A stretch of 64,000 nt of DNA from Byssochlamys sp. IMV 00236. Its lineage: Eukaryota > Ascomycota > Eurotiomycetes > Eurotiales > Thermoascaceae. Positions 1 through 11,608 of the stretch are shown piece after piece (the first letter of the stretch is position 1; each line of letters begins with the position of its first letter). The DNA lies in the NCBI GenBank assembly GCA_001931875.2, contig MSJH02000824.1, positions 89,837-153,836 on the forward strand. Reading direction: 5' to 3'. The translations under genes were made by a program, and so were the position numbers. The notes under the pieces were generated by a model. The model ran no database searches. It saw nothing but the letters and a program-made list of their open reading frames with translations, and was not told the DNA's origin.

Positions 1-651
1 GGCCTTCACCTCAGCCTTGTCCTTGAGGACTTTGGCTACGGCAGGACGAGACTTGATGCGGTTCAGCCACTCATACAGTTTTGGGAATTCCTTCTCCAGA
101 TCGATCTCGCTGGCAACCCATGGCACAACCTCGTACCACGGGACGAAGGCAACATCAACATAACTATATTTGCCCCCCACCAGCCAGTCCTGCTTTTCCA
201 GCACTCTATTCAGGACGCCAGACACACGACGGATTTCATTGACGTAGCGATCCTGTGCGCTCTGGATCTTCTCCGGGTGGTACATCTTGAACCAGACGGC
301 CTGGCCGAAATAAGGGCCCTGGCCGGACATCTGGTAGTGGAGCCACTGCTTAGCATGGAAGTAGTCGGGCGTGCCCGCCGTGAAGCTGATCTTCTTGTCT
401 TTGTCGTAGGTCTCCACGAGGTACTCGACAATAGCGCCGGATTCCCACAGCGTGATGCCAGTGTTGGGGTCCTCGATGGCGGGCACTCGTCCGTTGGGGT
501 TGATCTTTTCAAACGGCTCCTTCTTCATCTCTGGAAACTCCAGGATCTTGAAGTCATAGGGGACGCCCAGTTCCTCAGCGACCATGGCCACCTTCCATGG
601 GTTGGGGCCGCCGACGTGGCCATAAAGAGTGATCGGTTTAAGAGATGCCAT
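1..651 (-). CDS. Glutathione S-transferase (C-terminus cut by window edge)
   Basis: Cytosolic glutathione S-transferase of the fungal Ure2/theta-like type, expected to conjugate glutathione to electrophiles or act as a peroxidase. The frame is open without introns from ATG 649-651 (complement) to the window edge, giving 217 residues and no stop. The N-terminal thioredoxin fold is visible: start MASLKPITLYGHVGGPNPWK, then the cis-proline segment NGRVPAIEDP and the glutathione-contacting WESGAIVEYL. The helical C-terminal domain carries GQGPYFGQAVWF and the fold motif SYVDVAFVPW. The start has a good context (AAAATGGC) and no upstream ATG in frame. Family certain; substrate unknown. Only a few C-terminal residues should be missing for a family of roughly 220-230 residues. 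Confidence 0.9.
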   Translation of the reverse strand, partial: MASLKPITLYGHVGGPNPWKVAMVAEELGVPYDFKILEFPEMKKEPFEKINPNGRVPAIEDPNTGITLWESGAIVEYLVETYDKDKKISFTAGTPDYFHAKQWLHYQMSGQGPYFGQAVWFKMYHPEKIQSAQDRYVNEIRRVSGVLNRVLEKQDWLVGGKYSYVDVAFVPWYEVVPWVASEIDLEKEFPKLYEWLNRIKSRPAVAKVLKDKAEVKA

Positions 652-2009
652 TTTGGCTGAAGTCGAGTGGAGGACGAATTAGATGGGAATTTTGGGAGGT
701 GCTAGAGAGCCGGTGTTATAAAAGAGCAATTAAGTTTGGCCTTTTGTATTTCTGTAAACAGTCTGGAGTTAATCCACGGCGGGGATGTTACAGAGCTTAT
801 ATATGAACCTGTCCACCGCGGGTGATAAAGCTTGGGACGACTGCCGAATCCAAGCTGGAAGCAGATCCCCCACCTCCCTGCTCCATCTTGATACTCAGAG
901 TATAACTATTGACAAATGGGGTTTCCCCGAGCACAACATGCAGAATGGCCGAGAATTGTCGAGAAGCTTACTCAATCAACGTCCGAGTCAGCTCCTGAAG
1001 CGCAGTGAAGCTAACCTTAAGCTAACCTTCACTTGCTAAGGCGGCATCAATTATTTTCTAATCACGATGACATACTTGGGGTATGGTACGACGTAGCGTG
1101 TAGCAAGTCTTGGTCCGCATCATGATCTGAAAGCAATGACTACAGACCTAATTGGCTCTGCTGGAGGTCCCGAGACGCTTTCCCGAGACGATTTTCTCCT
1201 CGTGTCTTTTATATTTTTAATCATCGGCGGTGTTTGTAATAATTCGGATGCCGAGCAACGCTTGTATACTTATCCCACGTGACTTTGCGCATTAGTAATC
1301 CATGGTGATCGCTCCAAAGGACGACTTCATTACTTGCCAAAACGGGAGAAAGCAAGAGGTTTCATGGAACAGTTAGACTAGTGGCACATCTCGCGAAACG
1401 AAGCGTCTCTTGGTTGCATATCTGAGCTCTGGTGGTGCTAACTATTGATTTCAAAGCAGGGTCCACTGAAAAATAGGGCGAAAGGGAATGAGACTGCAAG
1501 AAAAGAATGAATATGGTCAGATCTGACATAATTCCATGGATGTAAGCGGCGGAAGGGCACACAAGGCATATCAGCCCAAAGCAATGAAATCGATTCGCTC
1601 AAATCGCCTCGTTTAAGGCTTCTATCATTCAGAAACTACGCTGTAGTATCAAAGCCAAGCGTGTTTCTACGTAGTACGTTAGTTATGCACTGCACCCTAA
1701 AGTCCCAGTGGATATATGCTTGATAAATCATAGAACTTCATCAAAGCTCCAAAGAATCGTTTAAATGAATATGATAGTATTGATCAAATGCGTGTAGTCG
1801 ACGCCGTCCAGCTGCGGGGCGGAAGTCAACACTGACAAGGCGTGGGCAAGCCAAAATTACTTGGCGCGTCGATACGCGTTTGTTCGCGTCAATAGCACCG
1901 CTTCGGGCAGTGGGATAAGCACCAGTACTCAGATAACACCAAGTGCTTGATGCTGTGCGTTCATTGAGATAGCGCCCGTTTCAATGATAATGACAGTATC
2001 TATAATCTG
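652..2009. other. Intergenic, divergent promoters of GST and CTF18
   Basis: No convincing gene. The short ORFs here (for example 785-1039 on the plus strand) lack family features. The span must contain both 5' regions. A TATAAA lies at about 717, and an ACGCGT element lies at 1874-1879. Confidence 0.6.
1874..1879. promoter_or_regulatory. MluI cell-cycle box (ACGCGT) upstream of CTF18
   Basis: ACGCGT, the palindromic core bound by the yeast MBF complex (Mbp1-Swi6), stands 131 bp before the CTF18 start codon. It is flanked by further CGCG-rich words (GGCGCGTC at 1863-1870 and TTCGCGTC at 1883-1890). CTF18 is an S-phase gene, so the placement makes sense, but binding is inferred from sequence only. 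Confidence 0.45.
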
Positions 2010-5000
2010 ATGGCAGCATCATCTTCACCTTTGCTACCATCCTCCTTTGACCCTGCCCTCCACCTACACTCAGAAACACCAGACATCGATCTATTGAACG
2101 ATTGCCCATCTGAGACTTTCGACGACGACATCGAGGCATTACATCTCCAACGGCAGGAGAATCTTCGCAAGGGAGTTATTATCCAGCACCGTGCATGGAA
2201 TCTGTCTGATGTTTTCCGGAGCGACGAGGATCTAAGACTTGGTACGCTATTTCAATTTGCTGCGACAGAATTACTATTGTTAGACCAGATAGTCTGATAT
2301 CAGCAGATACGCCAACAAAGCCTCAAAAATTGCAAGAGAACGGTGAATTGGATTTTCTCATTCGGTCAGATCTCGTTTTGCCTTCCTCTCCTCCTACCGT
2401 CAAGATGCCCTTCATATCCTCGACAACGGGTCCCCTTCCCGCCTCGTCCCCGGGGCTCGAAGCGCAGAAGAGAAAGAATGGGGAACCAGAAATTCCCACG
2501 GAACCCAAGAGACTGAAAACAATTGGTGGTTTCGTGGAAGATGATGATGAGGATGATATGGATGATATGGATGCTTTCAGGGATGCGGAATTCCAGAGCG
2601 ACTTTGCCATCCAAGAGCCCGCACCAGAACTACTACTCCCTCCGTCTCAAGCAAGCTCCCTCCCAGCGGCTACGTCGAGCACGGAGATCCCAGTCGTGAC
2701 CAGCTCGGTCTCGAGCCTCCCATTACATAGCGGCCCGACCACGTCCACGCAAATCGAGACGAAATTCTCCATCAAGACCTGTTCCGGGAAGACTCACAAC
2801 GTTCGCGTGAAAAATACTACAGCTCCCATTTCCTATGAAAGGCTCGTTGCGGAGCGATCAACTACTAGCCGATCTGGAGCCCAAAAGAGCTACTATGGCA
2901 TCGAAATTCACAAGCTTATGGACGATGCTGCAAGGGAAACGAAAGAGGAAGCCGAACGCCGCGCACAACCATCTACGGCAGTAAAGCCATCAGTTGAGGC
3001 GCCTTCAGTGAGCACCAACGGCAAGAAAAACGTCAGCCCCCTATGGACTGAGAAGTACCGCGCGCGCAAATTTACAGATCTCATCGGAGATGAACGCACA
3101 CATAGATCGGTATTGCGCTGGCTCAAAGGATGGGACCCGATTGTCTTTCCTAATCTGGCCAGGGCTAAAGCAAAAAAATTAAAGAACGATGAACAACAGG
3201 AGGTTTTCCACCGCAAAGTCTTACTTTTGACCGGTCCTCCAGGTCTCGGCAAGACGACTCTGGCTCATGTGTGCGCGAGACAAGCAGGTTATGAAGTTCT
3301 CGAGATCAATGCTAGTGATGAGCGCAGTAAGGATGTTGTCAAGGGCCGCATCCGGGATGCTGTGGGAACAGAGAACGTGAAGAGCGTCAACGTCGAAGCG
3401 AATGGCACCACCGTTCGCAAGCAAGGACGACCGGTGTGTGTCGTTGTTGATGAAGTGGATGGAGTTGTTAGCGGTTCTGGCGGCAGTGGAGAGGGAGGCT
3501 TTATGAAAGCACTGATCGAACTCGTCCAGCTGGACCAGAAGAATTCTACTTACAGTGGAGAACAGTCTACCACGAGAAGGAAGAAGGTTGACAAGTTCCG
3601 TCTTATGCGGCCTCTGATTCTCATTTGCAACGATGTTTACCACCCAAGCCTTCGACCACTTAGAGCGTCCACAATTGCTGAGATCATTCACATCCGGCAG
3701 GCACCGTTGGAAAATGTGGTGCAACGAATGAAGACCATCTTCGCGAAGGAGGGGATCCCATGTGACGGAGACGGCGTAAGGCGACTATGTGAAACCTCCT
3801 GGGGAATAGCTAGTCGGAAAGAAGGGCGTTCAGCTCGGGGAGTTGGCGAGGGTGATATACGCAGCGTCCTTGTGGCAGCCGAATGGATCGCCCATAAGCT
3901 GAGGGACGCAGGTGGTGCAACGCCCCTGAAACTGAGCCGATCCTGGTTCGATCAGACTCTGATCGAAGATTCTCGGAAGGAAGGCTCTTCGTTAAGAGGC
4001 CTAGGCCGAGGTGGAGTACGTGAGATTGTCGATCGGATCTTCGTTCATGGAGCAGGCTTTCCTGATGCACCTACGGGTGCGGACACCTTCCGTGATCCTT
4101 TCTCTAAAGGGCCTGGAAAGACTCCTGTGGGAGTTGCAGACATCCGTAAGCGCCATGCGATCAATCGCCTGCGGGAGATGGTGGATGCCAGCAGCGAATA
4201 TGACCGTTGTGTGTCCGAGTGTTTTGCGTCTTATCCTACACGAACTTTCCAGGATGACACATTCCTCTCGAAACCGAATGCTGCTTATGAATGGCTCCAT
4301 TTCCATGACGCGATGTCCTCTCGGGTGTTTTCTAACCAGGATTGGGAGCTCAACCCTTATCTCAGCCAGCCTCTATTAGCTTTCCACCATCTCTTCGCAT
4401 CGAGCAACGGGGGTATTGTCAGCAAGGAGCTATTAGGCAACGATGAGGATGAAGAAGAACATCCATTCTCTGGCCCTAAGGCCGATTTTGCAGCCTTTGA
4501 GGCCTTGAAGCAGAATCGAGCAATACTACAAGGATTCCAGTCCTCCTTTTCTCCAGCCCTGCTCAGGCTGTTTCGATCCATGGAATCTTTAGCAACGGAT
4601 CTGGTTCCCAACCTTCTCCGGATGTTATCGCCTGATGTGAAGCCGGTCGTGGTGCGAGGCCAAGGGGAGCAGAAGAGCATGGCTAGTGTTCGAAAAGAGA
4701 GCGAGCGTGCTCTTGTACGGTCAGCTACTCGAGTTATGGCCGGTGTGGGCATTACATTTGAGAAGGCCAGAGTGGAAAACGAAGGCGGAGCTCACGGCGG
4801 ATGGATCTACAGAATGGAGCCGTAAGTTCCAGCATAGTAGAAGCTTCCATTGCAGGACAATAATTACTGACCGATCTTCTGATAGGCCTCTGGACGTACT
4901 CACGTCATTTTCCAAGATCAAAGGAACCTCGCTAGCTTCTGGAGGTTCCGCTCCCGTGCGTTATGCCGTTCGACAGGTTCTCGATCAAGAATACCGCAAA

Positions 5001-5300
5001 GAGACGATGCGCAAGCAGTCAGAGGCATCTCAACTCAAGTACACCAAACCCGGTCGGAAGTCGCGCGATGAGGAAGAGGACAAGGAGAATGCGAAGTCCG
5101 GAAGAAATTCAGGTGCTAAGCGTGACTTCTTTGGCCGAATCATCGAGGAACCAGTCCCTGGACCAACCAACCGCAAGGATTCTGGAGAACACAAGGAAAC
5201 GAAGCCAACAGGGAGCAAGGTCTGGGTTACGTTTCACGAAGGTTTCTCCAACGCTGTGCGTAAACCAATCTCGATGAGCGAGCTGCTCAGCGGGTTGTGA
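2010..5300 (+). CDS. CTF18: Chromosome transmission fidelity protein Ctf18 (RFC-like clamp loader large subunit)
   Basis: Exons 2010-2241, 2307-4821 and 4886-5300 give 1053 residues. Ctf18 is the AAA+ large subunit of the alternative RFC complex (with Ctf8, Dcc1 and Rfc2-5) that loads PCNA and supports sister-chromatid cohesion and the S-phase checkpoint. The N-terminus is acidic and low-complexity (about residues 145-165, DDDEDDMDDMD). The AAA+ module begins near LWTEKYRARKFTDLIGDE; Walker A is GPPGLGKTT (about 387-395), Walker B VVVDEVDG (about 454-461), and sensor 1 follows in LILICNDVYHPSLRPLR. The C-terminal part is Lys/Arg-rich and ends ISMSELLSGL. Both introns are GT-AG (65 and 64 bp), and the joins restore continuous reading (RL-DTPTKP and MEP-PLDVL). 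The acceptor of intron 1 could also be 3 bp earlier, adding one residue. Confidence 0.93.
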
Positions 5301-6308
5301 TGCAAAGATCGTCACTGTTGAACTTACATGATTATGATACCAATTGTCTTTATAGATGTAATATGCATAGCGTGGATGATATAGCTAGTTATAGTAATTG
5401 GTTTTACTGCGAATACCAGAAGTTACAAAATTTGCCTTTTCTAGTAATGTCGGCACCTGTAGCTTATCTGACGAGCTATCAAACGCCTGCTCAGATTCCT
5501 AGGGTCTACTTTCTTTGTTACGTTGGAACCTAGCATGATGAGCCGGGTCCATAGTCACTGAGCATAATCGACCAGGTCATAAAATAACCTCTATCCACAT
5601 ATAGACTACATCAACTACACATCGACAATTATGAAAAGATAAATTATATTCACTTCATATATCATCATCATATCGTTATTATTCATTCTAGGATCCAACC
5701 TCAGGCTCTCCCTCAGACTAGAATACTAACGAAACAAAACAATAAATGTCCGGATCAAATCTCAATCATCTGCGGTAGTGATGTCCACAGACAAACTAAT
5801 CTAAGAACATGAAAAGGATACATAAGGGGTATAAGTATCTGTTAGAGGGGACAAAGGAAAGGGAAAGTAAAAGGTTGAAAATAGGTCGTGGAGTAGAAGA
5901 AATGGATGAGTTAGGAGGGATGTAAGCGTCTCCCGTTGAGGGTTTCCGTCTTCCTCTCTTCTCATCTTCTGTCTTTCGTATTTAAGATGGAAGTAGGGGA
6001 CTGGAGGGATAGCTTGCTTTTTGTTTTGTGATCGTGCTGTTGTTGTTGTTGAAGGTGTATTAAACGTCAAGTTCGATGATCGTGAAAGAAGACCCGTTAA
6101 CTCCGGCGATGTATCCAATAAGCAAAAGCTTTGTTCTTTGATCCACACTCATTGCAGGAGTGGGAATCGAATCGAATCGAATCGAGTCCAACAAAATCGA
6201 TAAGACCGCGTTGGCGATCTCAGAAGAAAGAAAGAAAAACCCCCCCATATCGGTCGTGATTGCATGCGTACATTGGAAGCGAAGAGAAGTTCGACGTTGC
6301 CCAGTCCT
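5301..6308. other. Intergenic, no gene seen
   Basis: AT-rich 3' flank of CTF18 followed by unassigned sequence. It contains four copies of the pentamer GAATC at 6164-6183. It may hold the 3' UTR of the small minus-strand ORF that follows. Confidence 0.5.
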
Positions 6309-6533
6309 CTACCGCAGAGCTAGGCAAGTGGCAATAGCCTCGTTATGCACGACTTTCTTTTCCCTCGAGCTCGATCGCTTGGTGTTCACCATCGGTGATG
6401 TTGTGCTCTTGGTGGACTCCTCGTAGCTGGGGAGAGTAGAGGTAGTGTTGCAGGTCGAGGTGGAGGACCGACGGATCGAGGAGTGACTGGAGAATATGTT
6501 GAATTTGGAGGATGAAAAGTTGTTGGCTGCCAT
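6309..6533 (-). CDS. Hypothetical 74-residue Ser/Thr-rich protein
   Basis: A single-exon ORF of 74 codons starting MAANNFSSSKFNIFSSHSS and ending AIATCLALR. It is unusually Ser/Thr/Lys-rich, with no membrane segment, signal peptide or recognisable domain. Support is limited to a strong start context (AAAAATGGCA), an uninterrupted frame, and isolation in a gap of roughly 3 kb between CTF18 and the dehydrogenase locus. It could be a genuine small intracellular protein or a chance ORF. Confidence 0.4.
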   Translation of the reverse strand: MAANNFSSSKFNIFSSHSSIRRSSTSTCNTTSTLPSYEESTKSTTSPMVNTKRSSSREKKVVHNEAIATCLALR

Positions 6534-8343
6534 TTTTATGGTTTGGTATTATGGTTGTATCGATAATGGCAGGTAAGGTAAGGTAGGTAGGTAGTAGGGA
6601 GGTTTTATATAACCCTGATGTTTGGATGGGGGTTCTCGAATATCCGATCTTGTTGTTTGATTATGTATTATTGAATGACAACGCTGATAATCACAGTCTC
6701 GTGCATACAAAAGGGGGTAAGCTGGTTCTTTTATATCTACTGCCTAGGTAGGATCTAGATACCAACCAACATCAACGGCCTTTTTTTTTTTTTTACACAC
6801 ACCCTGTAGAAACAAAGGAAGACTTTCCGCGCCCCACAGACCGTCCAGAACTCCCTCGAACTGAGGTAATAATAATAATATAAAAACGACATTTACTTCG
6901 AAGCAAAAAAAATGAGTCTGAGGGACGCGAAACAAGCCATGTCGATCCACTCGACCAGCGGAGTCCCGAATAGGTGCCCGCGGAATCCATCTCTAGTTCT
7001 ACTATACGCCAGCGGAATGGGGCCGAGACTCGTGGCTTGGCTGTTTCTATGACCTTGCTTTTGGACTCTGGTCTGGGCATGTTTGGCCAGCAGGGAAAGC
7101 GTGTCGGGATATTTCTACCTTGGTGGTTCGGAATTAGATCACCGCGTGGGGGCTGACGCATACCGCTCGGGGTGTATGTATGCATGGCATATTTATTTCT
7201 GCCTGAGATGAGGTGATAATGCCTTTTTTTCTTTTCTGCATGCTCTAGTTACTCTATACGGGTATCATTGCCATAGAGGATTCCTGAACCAATCGACTTC
7301 CCGCGTGGCATAACCTATATGTCAAAGTAGAGCTTATAGAAGTGTCTGGAGTCTAGACGGTGGGCCGCGCTATTCTATGTGACCTTTTTTCCTTTTATTT
7401 TTCCTATACCCCGTTTTGGCCCAGGTGGTGATCGGATAAAAGTGGAGATTCACCTACATCTGGATGTATGGTAGACTCGAAATGTGTAGAGTAATCTTCA
7501 TAGAGAACCTGTTCCAAAAAGACACTTCGTTTCCCTGCCAGGAAGATAACTAATTAACCATATCTGCTCACATCAGCATCCCAGCCTCTGTCGTCAGCAA
7601 CTTTATGATTCAAGGACCATGAGTCACAAAATACGAGCCTTCAGGGATCAAGCATCGATACTAGTTAGTAGGACTGTTAAACTGCGGTCTGCTTAACGGC
7701 CTCGGACTAAGTAGTAAGTAGGTTCCCCACTTCTTTCCGCGCAGATGATATTTTCTTATTACTCCGAACTCCGAAGTTTCATGCCGTGAGATATTCTGTA
7801 TCGGGGAGTGAAAGGAGGTGTTTATTTTCTTTTCTTTCTGTCTTCTTTTCTGTCTTTTATTTTTATTTTATTTTTATTTTTTATGTATATATACCTCGGA
7901 GTTCCTCACGGGCTAAGTAGCTGGATACCAACAACACCGCAATAACCAGCAGTAACCACAAACTGAGAGTAAAAAAGAAAAGATACTGCTACAAGTGGAT
8001 ATCAGTTTTCCGCTTTCCGCGGAAAGGGAACTCTGTACAACTATGTAATAATTCTATTCCATAGCGGGTTAATTTCCTCTCCTTGTGGGGAGGATGAGGA
8101 TAAGTTTAGGGCTGGACGCGTAAAATCACTTCATAGTTCAGAGTGAATTCTGGTTAACTGAGCCACACGACGAGAGAGTCAAAAGGCGCATGAGCGACGT
8201 TCCGCATTATCTAGAATCAGTTTCCATGCTATGGAGTATGATTCATAATAATGACTCTCTGTGTATACAATCCATGTATAATAATAATTCCAATTGACAA
8301 ATTATTTAACTCATCAACATCATACCTCTCCTCTCCAAAAATC
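6534..8343. other. Intergenic, simple-sequence rich
   Basis: No gene recognised. Holds GGTAG repeats near 6575-6598, a 14-nt poly-T run at 6781-6794 and a T/A-rich tract at about 7820-7890. The ORF at 6793-7185 (minus) has no family features and crosses the poly-T run, so it is not called. Confidence 0.5.
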
Positions 8344-9437
8344 TCAATCCATAAAACTCAACTCCTTCACCATATCCAAATCCACCAGGAAACTCTCAAA
8401 TTTCGACTTCGCCATCGTCCAAGCCACTTTACCCAGAGGAACCCGAAGCGGAACTCGTTCACCACGATTGGCGATGTTGAAAATCGCCTCTGCTACATCA
8501 CGCGGTTCTAGCAGCCCGACACCACTCTCAAGACCCTTTTTCACGTAGTTTTCGAGCCTTCGCGACGGCATGTCTTCTATCGCGTATGCGGGGTGAGGCT
8601 TTATGGTTGCTTTGCTGTGGCCTTCGAAATTGGTCTTTACGCCGCTGGGTTCGATGATGCAGAAGTTGACTATATATATACCGCAAGTGAAGATAAAAGC
8701 AGTTAGCCACGAGGGTAATTTCTTGCAGAAACATAGACAGTGGGATTCAAGTTAAGAATGAAAATTCAAACTTACTATTCCACTCCGGATGCATTTCTCT
8801 CGCTACAGATTCCGTAAATCCCTCCACCGCAAACTTGCCCGCATGGTAATACGCATGGCCCGGAAACGCACACAATCCAGCCAAAGACGAGATATTAAAA
8901 ATGACACCACCATGCTGATTCTCATCTTGACGCATAACCGCAATCGCACGCGTGGTTACGCGCGCAGTCCCGAAGAACAACGTCTCTATTTCCTGATGTG
9001 TTTCCTCTTCCGTTGCGGCTTCGGTGTCACCGGAGAGGGAGTAGCCGGCATTATTAACTACGATATCAAGATGGTAGTTCTGTCCGAAGTGCTGCGCGGC
9101 GGTGGTGAATGCGGCGTCGACGGAACTGGCTGATGTCACGTCTAAGGCGAGCTTGAGGATGTTGGGGTTGTTGTCGGGGAGGTATCAGAGGGTGGATGGG
9201 TTGCGGGCTGTGGCGATTAGACGTTGACTTGGCTTGTTGGCGATGAGAGTGGCTATTTCACGGCCGATTCCTGATGAGCAGCCGGTGACTGTGGAAATAA
9301 TGAATAGAGGTTTGGTTTAGTTGGTGGTCACATGTAGTTTGTGTTTTTTCTGGGATGGAAAAGAAAGTAAGAGCATACTCACTTAGCCAACATGCATCAG
9401 ATGGAAGGTTGTATGGTTTGGTGTTGACTGGATTCAT
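8344..9437 (-). pseudogene. Short-chain dehydrogenase/reductase with in-frame stop
   Basis: Classical NAD(P)-dependent short-chain dehydrogenase. Exons 9383-9437, 8776-9288 and 8344-8669 (complement) join into 298 codons, a normal family length. The Rossmann motif TGCSSGIGR spans the first splice join, followed by NNAGY, the serine of NISSL, and the active-site YHAGK (YxxxK). The end is VKELSFMD. The one defect is codon 53, TGA at 9185-9187 (complement), between ARNPSTL and YLPDNNP. It lies in frame in the middle of an exon, with good homology on both sides and no plausible intron to remove it. All other motifs are intact, so inactivation looks recent, or the base is a sequencing error, or the stop is read through. 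The first in-frame ATG is 9437; the frame upstream has only TTG. Substrate unknown. Confidence 0.75.
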
Positions 9438-9970
9438 CTTCAACAACAATAAGGAATACTAGATAGTTGGTATGGTAAATAATTGGACTGGGCGAACACG
9501 ACGATGAATGGAAATTATATCACTACGGAAGGGAAGGGACTTGGGATCTTATATGTACATACATTTCAACACAAGTCAAGAAATATGACTGATGCTTAAA
9601 CTGAAGATTGTCGGATCGGGGCTTCACTCGATCCCGAATACCGTACTTTGGGGGCCGGCCTCATGAGATATGGACAGCCGTCTCCAAGGGGTTGTTTTAT
9701 ACGGATAGGCACTAGGTGATACTGTACTTGATGTCGAAAGACAGATCCTGAAGTGGGGGCCATAGGGAGAGTGGAGCCGACATACAATGCTAAGATCATG
9801 GCATTTTCATGTCTTTATTAATTTGGCCTTTTTCTTTCTCATACGCTGACGTTCTACTCTAGACAGCGTACGTGGTATACTATAGACAGACATTTCATGC
9901 TCAAACGTAAACAAACCTTACCCGCAACTCGAGGACGCAGAAAACAACACAAGGACATTTAACGCTTAGT
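9438..9970. other. Intergenic, no gene seen
   Basis: Contains the dehydrogenase promoter and the 3' flank of the ETF alpha gene. No structure recognised. The 67-codon ORF at 9596-9799 (minus) has no family features. Confidence 0.5.
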
Positions 9971-11157
9971 TTATTGCTTGACCTTCTCCGTCAGCTCGGG
10001 GACCTTCTCGAAGAGGTCGCCCACGAGTCCGACATCGGCCACCTGGAAGATGGGAGCGTCTGCGTCCTTGTTGATGGCCGCGATCACCTTGCTGTCCTTC
10101 ATACCAGCAAGGTGCTGGATAGCACCGGAGATGCCTACAGCCAGATACAGCTGGGGAGCGACGTTCTTTCCGGTCTGACCAACCTGCAGACTGTTGTCTG
10201 CGAAACCGCTGTCGACAGCCGCGCGGGACGCACCAATGGCGGCACCCAGAGCATCAGCGAGCGGAGGAATGATGCGGTCGAATTCCTCCTTCGACTTCAA
10301 ACCACGTCCACCAGAGACGACACGAGAGGCGGTTCCCAGGTCAGGACGTTCGGACTTGGCGAGCTCTTCAGAGACCCATTCGGTAGCAGAAGGCGCGTTG
10401 GGGTCGACTCCGTCGACGATCTCAGCAGAACCACCCTCAGTCTCAGCGCCCTGGAACGAGGTTCCTCGCACCGTAAGGACCTTGATTGGGTCTTCGGACT
10501 GGACAGTCAGGATAGCATTTCCGGCGTAAATGGGGCGAACGAAAGCTGTTACCCACCGGTCAGCACGAGTTTTGTTTGAACCATGGCATGCGATCCAATC
10601 CACTTACTGTCCTCGCTCTCAATGGCAGTGACGTCCGAAAGCTGCTGCACATCCAAAAGCGCCGCCACGCGAGGCAGAATATTCTTTCCGAAGGCAGAGT
10701 GTCCAGCAATCACATGAGTGTATCCGCCGGCCTTGATGTTCTCGACGAGGAGGGGGGCATAGTTCTCAGGTAGACCCTAGAGATAATCCGTATTGATTAG
10801 CTCAATTCAGAGCATATTCCTATCACTCAACTCTCTCACAATTCCCCGTACCTTCTCGTAAGCGGCATTCTCGACCGCAATAACCTTCTCCAGACCATTG
10901 ACCTTGGCAGCTTCGGCAGCTGCAGAGCCCTTGATGGCGTTGCCCGCAACGAATCCGGTCACTGAACCACCCAGCTTCTGTGCTGCAGCAATGGCAGCCA
11001 GCGAAGAGGGCTGGAGCTTTCCCTCCCGCTGCTCCAGCACAGCGAGAGTCGAAAGAAGCCGCTGGAGAGCGGACAGCTGTGACTGGCTCAGTGCCCGCGA
11101 TGGGTAGAGCTGTGACCGAGCGGCCCTCAGCACGGACTGTCTGGCAATTGGAAACAT
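9971..11157 (-). CDS. ETFA: Electron transfer flavoprotein alpha subunit, mitochondrial
   Basis: Exons 10852-11157, 10608-10776 and 9971-10545 (complement), 349 residues. The alpha subunit holds FAD in the matrix ETF heterodimer, passing electrons from acyl-CoA and related dehydrogenases to ETF-ubiquinone oxidoreductase. The N-terminus ([20 protein letters not shown]) is Arg/Ser-rich without acids, a typical presequence. Domain I contains [20 protein letters not shown]. The FAD-binding C-terminal domain contains [33 protein letters not shown], the [11 protein letters not shown] segment and [15 protein letters not shown]. The predicted length fits the family (about 330-350). Two introns (75 and 62 bp) join in frame at [11 protein letters not shown] and [12 protein letters not shown]. 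An ATG eight codons upstream (11181) is in frame; the 11157 start gives the cleaner presequence. Same strand as the next gene, separate transcript likely. Confidence 0.95.
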
Positions 11158-11608
11158 GACGGCTTTATAGAACCGGTTCAAAGATTACGGATCTTCTCTC
11201 TCGGCGGATCGCCAGCAAACCTCGCGGTGTTTGATGCTGGGGTTCGTGGTTTCGGGGGAGCTACTGAGAGGGACTGAGGGCGGTGGTTATCGTTTGACGT
11301 GCCAAGACGTCTTCGATCCCGAGGTCGGACTTCGGTTAAGCTTGGAGGGACAGGAAAGCCAGCGGATATTCTCGCGGTCTACTACTAGCGTCAACTACAG
11401 GAGAACTGTATACAGGCTTTTAATTTTGCTGCAGGAGCTAGAGATTATGGGGAGTCTAATACAGCAGGATAACTTTTATTCGAAAGGGGTATCGAAGACA
11501 CTCCCTGTGCCCCAATTGGAAACTTGATACACGTGAGATTCAGACGCCGCCTAATTGTACCCATATATGCAAGCACGAACAAACCAGGAAAACACCACTG
11601 CGCGAGGA
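11158..11608. other. Intergenic between ETF alpha and L1-domain gene
   Basis: Holds the ETF alpha promoter and the 3' end of the L1-domain gene. The plus-strand ORF at 11231-11527 has no family features. Confidence 0.5.

Noticed and set aside
6164..6184. Possible CRISPR-like or regulatory array of GAATC units
   Set aside because: Only four perfect pentamers with no spacers; a simple microsatellite in a eukaryotic genome.
9974..10579. 201-codon plus-strand ORF over ETF alpha
   Set aside because: Shadow of the conserved ETF alpha exon on the other strand.
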